From: Bacteroidota bacterium | GTDB lineage: Bacteria; Bacteroidota; Bacteroidia; UBA4408 | Assembly: GCA_016718805.1 (NCBI GenBank) | Contig: JADKCP010000007.1 | Coordinates: forward strand, 1-64,000 | DNA: 64,000 nucleotides | Direction of reading: 5' to 3' | Part shown: in pieces, positions 24,988 to 35,062 of the stretch | Position numbering within the stretch: position 1 is the stretch's first letter | Layout of the letters: the number at the start of each line of letters is the position of its first letter | Made by a program: the position numbers and the translations under genes | The notes under the pieces: model-generated | Database searches by the model: none | What the model was told of the DNA's origin: nothing | Seen by the model: only the letters and a program-made list of their open reading frames with translations

Positions 24988-27681
24988 TTAATGTTTTACA
25001 TACATTTTAACTATTTCTTTTTCTGTTGAAGAACTAATACTTAAAAAATACAAGCCTTCAGATAAATTTGCTGTAGCTATTTCAAACTGATTATTTCCCG
25101 CATAAAATTTTTCTTCAGAACGATAAACTACTGCACCTAAAATATTACGTAATTCCATCAGTACCGGTTCTGTTTCGTCTGCTTCTGCTTTCACTTCTAC
25201 CTTCACCAATCTATCAGCTGGATTAGGTGTTATAGCTACCACAAAATGTGTATGGAAATAAGCTGAAGCCGACCAAGCACTCCAGGTACCATTTGAAGTA
25301 CCATTGCTTGATGGGCACAATACCTGAACTTGCCATTCGTAGTAACTGTGCTGAGCTAAACCAGTTAAAGTTTTAAAATTCGTAGTAGAATTCAAAGTTG
25401 TCCAAACATTGGTATTTAGTTTTCGGTAACGAACTGCATAGTAAGAAGTCAATGCGAAACTTGAAGCGGTCCATTTTACATTCGCACTTGAAGGTGTAAT
25501 ATTTGTTGCAAATAATCCTGTTGGTGGATTACAAGTTGTGGCACAAGCAGAAGTAGTAAAATATGCGCTTGCCGACCACGAACTAGCACCGGTTGCAGTT
25601 GTTGAACAAAGCGACTGAACTTGCCACTCGTAATTACTGTTGCAAATTAAGTTCGCTAAAGTTGTGGTATTTGCCGGAACTGTAAGTTGTGTCCAAACAG
25701 AAGTTGGAGGAACATTTGGAGTAATTATTCTGTACTGAATTCTATAAGCAACTACTCCTGAAAGCGCAGTCCATCCTAAATAAGCACTTGATGAAGTTAC
25801 ATTTCCTGATGTTAATCCGGTTGGAACAGGGCAAGTTGTTGGACAAGCGAGTGTAATAAATACTTTGCTAGCACTGAAAGCACTTAAAGTAGTTGTCCCA
25901 TTAAAATTGGAACAAACTGAAGCAACCTGCCATTCGTACATAGCATTGCAAATTAATCCAGTAAATGTAAAGCTAGTACCTTGAACAGTAGTTTGAGTCC
26001 AATTTGTAACAACATTGGTAACTAAACGATATTGCAGATTATACATGGTAACTCCACTTACTGCCATCCAATTTGCAACCGCACCATTTTGACCAATACT
26101 TGAGGTAGTGGTTGTTTGAGGTGTTACACAAGTTACAGTGCAAGGAGCCGTTGTGAAAGTTGCGCTTGCAGTAAAAGCACTAGGTGAATTTGCCGCAGTA
26201 CATACGGTTTGAACCTGCCATTCATAAGCAGTACCACAAGTTAAATTATTCAGTGTTGCAATTGTATTAGCAGTAACTGTTAGTTGCGCCCAAGTACTGT
26301 TGGCCGGAATAGTTGGACGGTAGCGAACATTGTAATATACAGCACCAGCCGGTGCCATCCATGTTAAAACTGCACTGTTAGTGGTTATTGAACCTGCCGA
26401 TAAATTAGTAGGAGGAAGACAGCTTACTTGGCATGCTGCTGTTGTAAAGGTTGGACCTGATACAAAAGCACTTGATCCACCTATTGTGCCTGAGTTGGTG
26501 CATACAGATTGAACTTCCCATTCATAGGTTGTATTGCAAATTAAATTAGATAAGGTATAAACTGAATTTCCTTGAACGGTAGCATTTAACCAAGCAGAAG
26601 TACCTGTTGGACGGTAATGAATAATAAAATAGGAAGGGCCGGAAAGTGTTGTCCAACTTAAAACAGCGCTGTTAGTACTATTTGAAGAACTTGTTAAAGC
26701 TGCTGGAGCAGGGCATCCTGTAGCACAAGGTGATGTTGTAAAAGTGGTACTAGCAGTAAATGCACTCATTCCTCCGCTTGCGGATGTACTGCAAACAGAT
26801 TTCACCTGCCATTCATAGGTTGTAGCACATGTTAGATTTGAAAATGTATAACTTGTCGTTTGTGTAGTAACAGTATTCCATGTTGTAGTGTTAGCTGCTC
26901 GGTATTGGAGCTGATAAGCTAATGCTCCACTTGAAGGAGCCCAAATTGCCTGAGCACTAGACGTACTTATAGAATTAGTGGCGGTTGCAGTGGGAATGGG
27001 ACAAGTAGCAGTTGAACAAGCAAGTGTAGTAAAATTGTTTCCATTAATAACATTGCTGCTTCCACCTGAGCTACCTGAATTTGAGCACATGTTTTTAACA
27101 TTCCATTCATAGGTTGCATTGCAAACCAATGAATTTACAGTAAAAGATGAATTAGCAGTTACAGTTACAGAGGTCCATGCAGTGCTATTAACTTGACGAT
27201 ACTGTAGAATTGAATAGCTTGGTACAATTGAAGCAGGTGACCAACTGAAAGTAGCGGAATTTTGGCCAATCGCGATAGTCTGTAAATTTGTTGGATCAGC
27301 ACATGTTGTAGAGCAAGGTAAGGTAGTGAATAACATACTTGCTGAAAAAGCACTAGTATTTGCAACACCTCCAACCGCAGCACAAATTGTTTGCACTTGC
27401 CATTCATACACTGTTCCACATGATAAACCAGAAAAAGTATAGCTAGGCACTTGTGCATAAAATTGTGTCCATGTTGCGCTTGATAAAGCTACCGGACGAT
27501 ATTGGATTTTATAATAGGATCCGGTAGTATTCGCTGCCCAAACGGCCGTTGCTCCAGTACTGGTAACTACAGTAGTAGCTGTAGCCGTAGGTGTTAAACA
27601 AGTTGTATTTTGCGCCTGTAATGTCAACGTTGTTAAAACAGTGACACAAGCAATCAACAAAGTGTAGATTTTTATTTTCAT
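24988..27681 (-). CDS. Secreted protein with eight FN3-type repeats and T9SS type A tail
   Basis: An 897-residue protein with a signal peptide (1-23). Eight tandem fibronectin type III-like repeats of about 95-100 residues span about 27-815. Each has the pattern A..W......Y.IQYR, a central W, then a C..xYEWQVQxVC pair and an FTT..C..TC linker. The regular cysteines suggest one disulfide within each repeat and one in each linker. The end is a type A T9SS sorting domain (TPNPADRLVKVEVKAEADET, GNNQFEIATANLSEGLYFLS). It is likely a long surface fibre or adhesin. The DNA repeats closely, so copy number may vary and assembly collapse is possible. Confidence 0.88.
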   Translation of the reverse strand: MKIKIYTLLIACVTVLTTLTLQAQNTTCLTPTATATTVVTSTGATAVWAANTTGSYYKIQYRPVALSSATWTQFYAQVPSYTFSGLSCGTVYEWQVQTICAAVGGVANTSAFSASMLFTTLPCSTTCADPTNLQTIAIGQNSATFSWSPASIVPSYSILQYRQVNSTAWTSVTVTANSSFTVNSLVCNATYEWNVKNMCSNSGSSGGSSNVINGNNFTTLACSTATCPIPTATATNSISTSSAQAIWAPSSGALAYQLQYRAANTTTWNTVTTQTTSYTFSNLTCATTYEWQVKSVCSTSASGGMSAFTASTTFTTSPCATGCPAPAALTSSSNSTNSAVLSWTTLSGPSYFIIHYRPTGTSAWLNATVQGNSVYTLSNLICNTTYEWEVQSVCTNSGTIGGSSAFVSGPTFTTAACQVSCLPPTNLSAGSITTNSAVLTWMAPAGAVYYNVRYRPTIPANSTWAQLTVTANTIATLNNLTCGTAYEWQVQTVCTAANSPSAFTASATFTTAPCTVTCVTPQTTTTSSIGQNGAVANWMAVSGVTMYNLQYRLVTNVVTNWTQTTVQGTSFTFTGLICNAMYEWQVASVCSNFNGTTTLSAFSASKVFITLACPTTCPVPTGLTSGNVTSSSAYLGWTALSGVVAYRIQYRIITPNVPPTSVWTQLTVPANTTTLANLICNSNYEWQVQSLCSTTATGASSWSASAYFTTSACATTCNPPTGLFATNITPSSANVKWTASSFALTSYYAVRYRKLNTNVWTTLNSTTNFKTLTGLAQHSYYEWQVQVLCPSSNGTSNGTWSAWSASAYFHTHFVVAITPNPADRLVKVEVKAEADETEPVLMELRNILGAVVYRSEEKFYAGNNQFEIATANLSEGLYFLSISSSTEKEIVKMYVKH

Positions 27682-27866
27682 CTTCTTTTAAGTTATTTTT
27701 CGGAAGGCTAAGATAATTATTTATCAATTAATTACACAGATTTTTTAGAATTTTTCAAGCTAAAGAATAGTATTTATTTTTTTATTCTTGCTTGGAAGTA
27801 TTTCGAAGAATTGTATTTTAATTTCAGGCTTACAGAAGCTAACTTCGCCGATTAAACTTTTTACCT

Positions 27867-28778
27867 ATGAATTTTTCAAACTATCTTAACATACAACCGG
27901 AAATAGCTGAAGCATTGAAGCAAAAAAAACCGGTTGTTGCGCTTGAAAGTACAATTATTGCGCATGGTATGCCTTATCCGCGTAATGTACAAACAGCTGT
28001 TGAAGTTGAATCTATTGTTCGTGAAAATGGTGCTATTCCGGCAACTATTGCACTCCTTGAAGGAAAACTTTGTGTAGGACTTAACAAAGAGCAGTTAGAA
28101 TATTTAGGCACAGCAAAGGAGGTATGGAAAGTGAGTTTACGCGATATGCCTTATGTGATTAGCAAAAAAATTGCCGGTGCAACTACAGTAGCGGCAACTA
28201 TGCGTGTGGCAAGTATGGCAGGAATTTCTGTTTTTGTAACCGGAGGAATTGGCGGTGTGCACCGAGAAGCGCAAAACACAATGGATATTTCGGCCGATTT
28301 AACCGAAATGCAACAAACTTCGGTAGCGGTTGTTTCGGCAGGTGTAAAATCAATTTTAGATATAGGACTAACTCTTGAATATCTTGAAACACTTGGAGTT
28401 CCTGTTGTGACTTATGGCCAAGCTACTTTCCCTAGTTTTTATTCTCGCGAAAGCGCCTTTCAAAGTCCATTACAACTCGATAGTGCAGCAGAAATAGCTT
28501 CCCTATTAAAAACCAAATGGGAGCTTGGACTAAATGGTTCAGTATTAATTGCAAATCCAATTCCCCAAGAGCATGAAGTACCCTTTGCCATTATCGAAAA
28601 ATACATTCACTCCGCTTTGATGGAAGCTAAGAAAAACAATGTAAATGGAAAAAATGTTACGCCTTTTATATTGCGCTATATTGCCAATGAAACCAAAGGT
28701 GAAAGTTTAACTGCGAATATTGCGCTTGTAAAAAGCAACGCAAAGTTGGGAGCTCAAATAGCCTGTGCATTTATTTAA
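27867..28778 (+). CDS. psuG: Pseudouridine-5'-phosphate glycosidase
   Basis: A 303-residue enzyme of the PsuG (indigoidine synthase A-like) family. It reversibly cleaves the C-C bond of pseudouridine 5'-phosphate to uracil and ribose 5-phosphate. Conserved blocks are ALESTIIAHGMPYPRNVQTA, TIALLEGKLCVGLNKEQLEY, AGATTVAATMRVASMAGISV, FVTGGIGGVHREAQNTMDIS and LIANPIPQEHEVPF. Length is normal. No PsuK kinase lies beside it, so the phosphorylated substrate must come from elsewhere. It is transcribed away from the FN3 gene and is followed 58 bp later by a DEAD-box helicase. Confidence 0.93.
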   Translation: MNFSNYLNIQPEIAEALKQKKPVVALESTIIAHGMPYPRNVQTAVEVESIVRENGAIPATIALLEGKLCVGLNKEQLEYLGTAKEVWKVSLRDMPYVISKKIAGATTVAATMRVASMAGISVFVTGGIGGVHREAQNTMDISADLTEMQQTSVAVVSAGVKSILDIGLTLEYLETLGVPVVTYGQATFPSFYSRESAFQSPLQLDSAAEIASLLKTKWELGLNGSVLIANPIPQEHEVPFAIIEKYIHSALMEAKKNNVNGKNVTPFILRYIANETKGESLTANIALVKSNAKLGAQIACAFI

Positions 28779-28836
28779 TTAACCTCCACCACTTATTAAT
28801 TGCGATATTTACCAACCTTATCAATTAAAATACAAC

Positions 28837-30042
28837 TTGAATTTCGAAGAATTTAACCTAAGCGATAATCTGAAAGAGAGTATTGCTTCAATGGGATACA
28901 CACAAGCTACACCCATACAACAACAAGCTATTCCCATGATTTTGGCGAATAAAGATTTAATCGCCTGTGCACAAACCGGAACAGGTAAAACGGGAGCTTT
29001 CTTAATACCTTTATTGAATAAATTGCTTGGGAATGAAGCTCATTATATTAAAAGTTTAGTGTTGGTACCTACCCGAGAATTGGCTAAGCAAATTGATGAA
29101 CAGCTGGAAGGCTTTTCCTACTTTTTGCCGGTGACTTCAATTGCTGTGTATGGAGGTGGACAAGGAGATATTTGGGACAATCAAAAAAATGCGCTGGTTA
29201 ACGGTGTCGATATTATTATTGCAACACCGGGTCGATTGATTTCGCACATGGCGATGGGCTATGTAGATTTAACCAAAGTAGAAGTATTGGTATTGGATGA
29301 AGCCGATAAAATGCTCGACATGGGATTTTTTGAAGACATTGTGAAAATTATCCAAACTGTTCCCAAAGAGCGGCAAACACTATTGTTTTCGGCAACCATG
29401 CCGCCTAAAATTCGACACTTAGCAAATCAAATTTTACGTAATCCTGAACAAATTAGTTTATCCATTTCAAAGCCTGCCGAAAAAATTGAACAGATAACTT
29501 ATTTAGTTGGAGATAAACATAAAATAGCCCTGCTTGAATATCTTTTTAAAGAAAAAGATATTGAGAGCATGATTATATTTACTTCTCGTAAAAATAATGT
29601 TGGCGAAATTGTACGCTCGTTAAATAAGTTGGGTTTTAAAGCCGGTGGAATTAATTCGGACCGCACACAACAAGAGCGTGAAAGCATATTACAGGATTTT
29701 AAAAGTCGTAGAATTACAATTTTGGTTGCTACCGATATATTATCCAGAGGTATAGATATTGAGAATTTAAGTCATGTGGTAAATTACGATGTACCGCAAG
29801 ATGCTGAAGATTATGTGCATCGTGTAGGTCGCACTGCAAGGGCTTCTTCAAATGGAGTTGCCATTACATTTATAAATGAAAAAGAGCAGTATTTAATTCC
29901 CCGTATTGAAAAGTTAATTGAAAAGGAATTAATTAAATTAACAATTCCCGAGAGTATAGGAATTAGTCCATTGTATCAGCCCGAACAAAACGCAAAGCCT
30001 GTTTTTAATGGGAAGCGTAAGTTTTATAAGAAAAAGAAATAA
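28837..30042 (+). CDS. DEAD-box ATP-dependent RNA helicase (RhlE-like)
   Basis: A 401-residue RNA helicase with a Q motif (GYTQATPIQQQAIP), Walker A (AQTGTGKT), PTRELA, the DEAD box (VLVLDEADKMLDMGFFEDIV), SAT (LLFSATMPP) and the C-terminal domain motifs ILVATDILSRGIDIE and YVHRVGRTARA. A short basic tail (NGKRKFYKKKK) probably helps RNA binding. It unwinds RNA duplexes in ribosome assembly or mRNA turnover. The start is TTG, giving the typical N-terminus MNFEEFNLSDNL; there is no ATG nearby. Confidence 0.94.
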   Translation: MNFEEFNLSDNLKESIASMGYTQATPIQQQAIPMILANKDLIACAQTGTGKTGAFLIPLLNKLLGNEAHYIKSLVLVPTRELAKQIDEQLEGFSYFLPVTSIAVYGGGQGDIWDNQKNALVNGVDIIIATPGRLISHMAMGYVDLTKVEVLVLDEADKMLDMGFFEDIVKIIQTVPKERQTLLFSATMPPKIRHLANQILRNPEQISLSISKPAEKIEQITYLVGDKHKIALLEYLFKEKDIESMIIFTSRKNNVGEIVRSLNKLGFKAGGINSDRTQQERESILQDFKSRRITILVATDILSRGIDIENLSHVVNYDVPQDAEDYVHRVGRTARASSNGVAITFINEKEQYLIPRIEKLIEKELIKLTIPESIGISPLYQPEQNAKPVFNGKRKFYKKKK

Positions 30043-30093
30043 CTATTTTTAATGGGTTCATGTAAACCAGCTGGTAAAAACTGTTATTAATTT

Positions 30094-31325
30094 ATGCAAA
30101 AAGAATTTATTCAACTTACCTTAAAGAACGGTATCCGTGTAATACATAAGCAAACTACCGATGAGGTGGCGCATTGTGGGATTATTATAAACGCCGGCTC
30201 TCGCGATGAAGGAGAAAATGAACAAGGAATTGCTCATTTAATTGAACATGTATTATTTAAGGGTACAAAAAGCGCAAAGCATTTCATATTTTGAACCGTA
30301 TCGACAGTGTTGGCGGTGAGTTGAATGCTTATACTACCAAAGAAGAAACTTGTATCTATGCTTCCTTTTTAGCCAGGTATTTTGAACGTTCAGTTGAACT
30401 AATTTCAGATATCGCCTTTCATTCAACTTTTCCCGACAAGGAAATTAAAAAGGAAAAGGCAGTAATTGTGGATGAAATTAATTCTTACCTCGATAATCCT
30501 TCGGAGCAAATATTTGATGATTTTGATGAACAAATTTTTGCCAAACATCCGTTAGGAAAAAACATATTAGGAACGCCGCAAAGTCTTAAATCAATTTCAC
30601 GTAAAGACATTCTGAATTTTGTTCAACGAAATTACTCTGCCAATCAACTCGTATTTTGTTCAATTGGAAATGTTGAGGAAGATGCTTTAAAAAGAATTTT
30701 AGAAGAACATTTAGGAGGAGTTAAATTAAAACAATCGGAACAAAATCGTGCAGTATTTAAAAACTACAAAGCGAGCGAAGTTGAGCTAAAAAAAGACACC
30801 AATCAATCCCATTGCATACTTGGCAATATAGCCTATGGTGTGCATCACAAAGACCGCACTGCGTTAGTTTTAGTAAATAATTTATTAGGTGGACCAGCCA
30901 TGAATAGCCGATTAAACTTAGCTATTCGTGAGAAATACGGATTTACCTATAACCTTGAATCGAATTATGCCATATTTACTGATACAGGATTGTTTAGTGT
31001 ATACATGGGCACCGATAGTAAGTATTTAGAGCGTTGTGTTGAATTGGTTCAAAAGGAATTAACCTTGCTTAAAAATAAAAGCTTAGGTAGTATGCAACTG
31101 CAAACTGCCAAACAACAACTTATTGGAAACATAGCACTGGCGCAGGAAAGCAAAGTAAATTTAATGCTGTCGCTTGGAAAAAGTATTTTGCTTTTTAACA
31201 AAGTAGATAAGCTGAGTGATATATATAAGAAGATAGAATCTATTAGTGCTCAAAAAATACTGGATATTTCGAACCAGGTTTTTGAAACCAAACAATTGAG
31301 TCGCTTGACCTATTTATCAAAATAA
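30094..31325 (+). pseudogene. M16 zinc peptidase (processing-peptidase-like), frameshifted
   Basis: The 5' frame (30094-30294) contains the catalytic HxxEH motif (GIAHLIEHVLFKGTKS), then shifts and stops. The 3' frame resumes with AFHILNRIDSVGGELNAYTT and carries the downstream catalytic Glu region (KEKAVIVDEINSYLDNPSEQ) and the second M16 domain (GGPAMNSRLNLAIREKYGFT). Restoring one A in the five-base A run at 30267-30271 gives GTKKRKAFHILNRID and a continuous protein of about 410 residues, the normal length. All key residues survive, so a recent mutation or a consensus error is likely. It lies between the DEAD-box helicase and the O-methyltransferase and would be active if restored. Confidence 0.88.
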
Positions 31326-31343
31326 GAATACATAAAAATTACG

Positions 31344-31985
31344 ATGGAATTTATTGACGAACAATTGGCAGCTTATGTCGAAGAACATACACAATCCGAG
31401 TCGAAATTATTAAAAAAAATAAACCGCGATACACATGTAAATGTGCTTATGCCTCGAATGCTCAGCGGGCATTTACAAGGACAGGTATTACGCATGCTTA
31501 GCTTAATGATTCAACCGGCTAAAGTTTTAGAAATAGGTACATATACTGGTTATTCGGCCCTTTGCCTTGCAGAAGGATTAACTGAAACCGGAAAATTAAT
31601 TACGATTGATATTAATGCTGAACTCGAAGAGCGCGTTAGAGGCTATTTTGCTGAATCTTCAGTGAAACAAAAAATTGAGTACCGAATTGGAAATGCACTG
31701 GAGATAATTCCAACGCTTAATGAAAGTTTTGATTTGGTTTTTATTGATGCCGATAAGAGCAACTATTCAAACTATTTTGATTTGTGTATTGATAAAGTGC
31801 GTAAGGGAGGTTATTTAATAGCCGATAATGTGCTTTGGAGTGGAAAAATTTTAATGCCACTCGAAAAAATGGATAAAGACACCTTGTTAATCCATAAATT
31901 CAATAAAAAAATACAGGAGGATAAACGGGTTGAAAATGTGCTTTTTCCGATACGAGATGGTTTGATGGTAATGCGCAAACTGTAG
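31344..31985 (+). CDS. SAM-dependent O-methyltransferase (catechol/CCoAOMT-like)
   Basis: A 213-residue class I methyltransferase of the O-methyltransferase 3 family. The SAM-binding glycine motif is in KVLEIGTYTGYSALCLAEGL. Acidic SAM and metal ligands lie in LITIDINAELEE and DLVFIDADKSNYSNYFDLC. The conserved ending YLIADNVLWSGKIL is present. Family members methylate small catechols or related hydroxyls using a divalent metal; the substrate here is unknown. It starts 18 bp after the M16 peptidase gene, suggesting one transcript. Confidence 0.88.
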   Translation: MEFIDEQLAAYVEEHTQSESKLLKKINRDTHVNVLMPRMLSGHLQGQVLRMLSLMIQPAKVLEIGTYTGYSALCLAEGLTETGKLITIDINAELEERVRGYFAESSVKQKIEYRIGNALEIIPTLNESFDLVFIDADKSNYSNYFDLCIDKVRKGGYLIADNVLWSGKILMPLEKMDKDTLLIHKFNKKIQEDKRVENVLFPIRDGLMVMRKL

Positions 31986-32143
31986 TACTTAGCGCCATTT
32001 TTTTTGCCTATAACTCATCCAAAATTAATCGCAAAATTTTTGTAATCGTAAATAAGTAGTTAAGTTTACACAGGCTCATAAACCTACAAACTGTTGCTCA
32101 AAAAAGTATAACTAATATTGAATTTAAAAACGAACTATTTCAA

Positions 32144-33772
32144 ATGAACTTAGAATATAACCGCAACGAAGATGTAATGAAACTCTTGATTGGAGAGATG
32201 GAACGTAAGTTAGAAAAAATACGTTTGGGCGGCGGGCAAAAAAAAATTGATTCAGAACATGCCAAAGGAAAATTAACAGCACGCGAACGCATTGCTTTAT
32301 TGCTCGATAAAAATTCTCCACAAATTGAAATAGGTGCTTTTGTAGGTGAAGGAATGTATGAAGAACATGGAGGTTGTCCTAGTGGTGGAGTGGTAATTGT
32401 TATTGGATATGTAAGTAAAAGGCAATGCATAATTGTTGCTAACGATGCCACTGTGAAAGCAGGAGCTTGGTTTCCTATAACTGCTAAAAAGAACTTACGT
32501 GCACAAGAAATAGCGATGGAAAACCGGCTTCCTATTATTTACTTAGTAGACAGCGCAGGGGTTTATCTTCCTTTACAGGATGAAATATTTCCGGATAAAG
32601 AACACTTTGGTCGTATTTTCCGAAACAATGCAATTATGTCGTCGATGGGTATAGTGCAGGTTTCAGCAATTATGGGCAGTTGTGTTGCCGGTGGTGCTTA
32701 CCTTCCAATTATGAGTGATGAAGCTTTAATTGTAAATAAAACCGGTTCCATATTTTTGGCAGGTTCGTATTTAGTAAAAGCAGCTATTGGAGAAGACATA
32801 GACAATGAAACTTTAGGTGGTGCTACAACGCATTGTGAAATATCGGGAGTGACTGATTATAAATCGGAAAACGATCAAGAATGCATTGCTTCAATACGTG
32901 CAATATTTGATAAAATGGGCGATTATGAAAAAGCCGGATTTAACCGAGAAAGCCCTGCCCTACCTAAAAAAGATGAAAAAGAAATTTTAGGAATATTTCC
33001 GGAAACCAGAGATAAACAATACGATGTTCGAGAAATTTTAGAACGCTTACTCGATAATTCTGAATTTGAAGAATACAAAGAATTGTATGGTCAAAGCATA
33101 CTTTGTGGGCTTGGACGAATTGACGGTTGGGCTGTTGGAATAGTTGCCAACCAGCGCAAAGTGGTGAAATCGAAAAAGGGTGAAATGCAATTTGGTGGGG
33201 TAATTTATTCAGACAGTGCCGATAAAGCTGCACGTTTTATCATGAATTGCAACCAGAAAAAAATTCCTTTGGTTTTTATACAAGATGTAACCGGATTTAT
33301 GGTAGGCTCTCGTTCAGAGCAGGGAGGAATAATTAAAGATGGAGCGAAACTAGTGAATGCGATGAGCAATTCGGTCGTACCCAAGTTTACAATAGTTACG
33401 GGTAATTCGTATGGTGCAGGAAACTATGCCATGTGTGGAAAAGCCTACGACCCACGATTGATTGTTGGTTGGCCAACTGCACAAGTAGCGGTAATGGGTG
33501 GTGCACAAGCAGCAAAAGTTTTGTTGCAAATTCAGGTAGCCTCAATGAAGGCACAAGGTAAAGTGGTAAGTGCCGAAGAAGAAAAAGCCTTACTCGACAA
33601 AATTACTGAACGCTATACCTCTCAAACCACGCCTTACTATGCAGCTTCGCGTTTATGGTTGGATGCAATTATACATCCTTTAGATACCCGAAAATGGATT
33701 TCGATGGGTATTGAAATGGCCAATCATGCACCAATTACTAAAGCGTATAATGTAGGTGTGATACAGACTTAA
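32144..33772 (+). CDS. Acyl-CoA carboxylase carboxyltransferase (beta) subunit, methylcrotonyl-CoA type
   Basis: A 542-residue carboxyltransferase that moves CO2 from carboxybiotin to an acyl-CoA. N-terminal blocks include KGKLTARERIALLLD, MYEEHGGCPSGGVVIVIGYV and YLPLQDEIFPDKEHFGRIF. C-terminal blocks include FIQDVTGFMVGSRSEQGGII and NSYGAGNYAMCGKAYDPRLI followed by VGWPTAQVAVMGG. The QDEIFPDKEHFGRIF and GNYAMCGKAYDPR motifs favour methylcrotonyl-CoA carboxylase (leucine degradation) over propionyl- or acetyl-CoA types. No biotin carboxylase or biotin-carrier gene is adjacent, so the partner must be encoded elsewhere. Confidence 0.87.
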   Translation: MNLEYNRNEDVMKLLIGEMERKLEKIRLGGGQKKIDSEHAKGKLTARERIALLLDKNSPQIEIGAFVGEGMYEEHGGCPSGGVVIVIGYVSKRQCIIVANDATVKAGAWFPITAKKNLRAQEIAMENRLPIIYLVDSAGVYLPLQDEIFPDKEHFGRIFRNNAIMSSMGIVQVSAIMGSCVAGGAYLPIMSDEALIVNKTGSIFLAGSYLVKAAIGEDIDNETLGGATTHCEISGVTDYKSENDQECIASIRAIFDKMGDYEKAGFNRESPALPKKDEKEILGIFPETRDKQYDVREILERLLDNSEFEEYKELYGQSILCGLGRIDGWAVGIVANQRKVVKSKKGEMQFGGVIYSDSADKAARFIMNCNQKKIPLVFIQDVTGFMVGSRSEQGGIIKDGAKLVNAMSNSVVPKFTIVTGNSYGAGNYAMCGKAYDPRLIVGWPTAQVAVMGGAQAAKVLLQIQVASMKAQGKVVSAEEEKALLDKITERYTSQTTPYYAASRLWLDAIIHPLDTRKWISMGIEMANHAPITKAYNVGVIQT

Positions 33773-34142
33773 GCTACTTACTTGTGTTTTTCTTAAATGA
33801 GTAAAAAACATATGAAGTATTTGTTATTGATAAAGCTTGCTTTAGTATAAAAAGCAACTGTTAAAACTGCTTTCAAAACTATTAATTTAGTTGATTCCAT
33901 ATTATTAAAGACAATGACCTTTAGTCTGTTTGGCAAAATTTGAATGATTATTTGAACAAATAAAATCAGTTAATTTCCAATGATTTAGTATTTTTACTCA
34001 TCAACATTTAAATTAGACAAGTAAGAAAAAAAATTTACGCAACTCTGCACTCTCTATAATTGTTGCACTAACAGGGTTAATAGCAATCACTATACAAAGT
34101 GTTAGAGCACAAAGCAATGTTATTTTTGGAGCGGGTTCACAA
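33773..34142 (+). other. Intergenic stretch containing an orphaned signal-peptide coding region
   Basis: From 33773 to about 34010 I see no gene. A TATTTTTA box at 33989-33996 could be a -7 element. From 34017, directly after an in-frame TAG, the frame of the following gene is open and encodes KKKNLRNSALSIIVALTGLI and then AITIQSVRAQ, a clear signal peptide. There is no ATG, GTG or TTG in this stretch. At 34020-34022 the codon is AGT where ATG would be expected. Confidence 0.6.
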
Positions 34143-34988
34143 ATGGGAACATCTGTTAATTCTGCCACTGGTGATCCGGGTCCAATGTACAAATCTACTG
34201 CAAGTAGTAACTTTGTGTATTCGCGTTACAGTTATTTGTATACTGCCACCGAGTTAGCCACGGCTGGTCTAGTAAGTGGTGATATGATAACAGATGTAGC
34301 ATGGTTTAAAGCGAATAGTGCAATGGGAAATTCACCGTGTGTATTTGAAGTGTGGATTAAAAATTCTACGTTAACAACCATTGGTGCAGCTGGACAAGGA
34401 TGGACCAATGTAATTTCAGGATCAACACAAGTTTACAGCAATACTTCACACATGGTGGATAGTACAATTGGTTGGCACCAGGTAATTTTTAACGCTCCAT
34501 TTTTATATAGTGGTGGAGCGCTTGAAATTGCTACCAATTTTGACATATCACAAGGAAGTTCGCCTTGGACTACAGCAGGATTTTCATGGAAAAAAGATCC
34601 TATGACAAATGTAACTCTTTCCTATTGCGGAAACACTGTACCTGGTGCAGTTTTACCAAATTTAAGAACTGTACGTCCACAAATTAAAATTGGTTATACC
34701 CCATTTACTGCAATAAAGGAATCTACAGCTAACACATCTTTAGAATTTGAACTATCACCCAATCCGGCAAACGAGACAATTCAAATTAATTTTGCAACTA
34801 CCCAAAACACTGAACATTATTTAAGTATTTATTCAGCTAATGGAAAAGCTGTCTTTACAAAGAAATTATCTGTGAGCTCACCAGCAAACCAACATCAAGT
34901 GGATGTAAGCAATTTACCGACAGGAATGTATTTGGTGCAACTTAGGAATGCAAAAGGAAGCTTTTGTAAAAAATTATTTTTAGAATAA
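34143..34988 (+). CDS. T9SS type A secreted protein lacking a recognisable start codon
   Basis: The part after the first ATG is 281 residues. A beta-rich domain spans about 1-190 (ASSNFVYSRYSYLYTATELA, GWHQVIFNAPFLYSGGALEI, SGGALEIATNF), followed by a type A sorting domain (FELSPNPANETIQINFATTQ, QVDVSNLPTGMYLVQLRNAK). Secretion through T9SS needs a Sec signal peptide, and that peptide is encoded in frame just upstream (about 34020-34110) without a start codon. The annotated ATG therefore probably gives a truncated, unexported product. The true start has either been lost or misread. The N-terminal domain is common in Bacteroidota surface proteins; its function is unknown. Confidence 0.7.
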   Translation: MGTSVNSATGDPGPMYKSTASSNFVYSRYSYLYTATELATAGLVSGDMITDVAWFKANSAMGNSPCVFEVWIKNSTLTTIGAAGQGWTNVISGSTQVYSNTSHMVDSTIGWHQVIFNAPFLYSGGALEIATNFDISQGSSPWTTAGFSWKKDPMTNVTLSYCGNTVPGAVLPNLRTVRPQIKIGYTPFTAIKESTANTSLEFELSPNPANETIQINFATTQNTEHYLSIYSANGKAVFTKKLSVSSPANQHQVDVSNLPTGMYLVQLRNAKGSFCKKLFLE

Positions 34989-35062
34989 GTTTCACTGAAG
35001 TCGCACATCCTCTTTGTTGAAAAAGTTGAATAAGTTTTTTAGTATCGGCTTTCGTTGTGGTG

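Noticed and set aside
30094..31325. Programmed ribosomal frameshifting in the M16 gene, the kinase or lpxD
   Set aside because: None has a stimulatory hairpin or slippery heptamer that I can recognise, the families are not known for frameshifting, and the required shifts differ.
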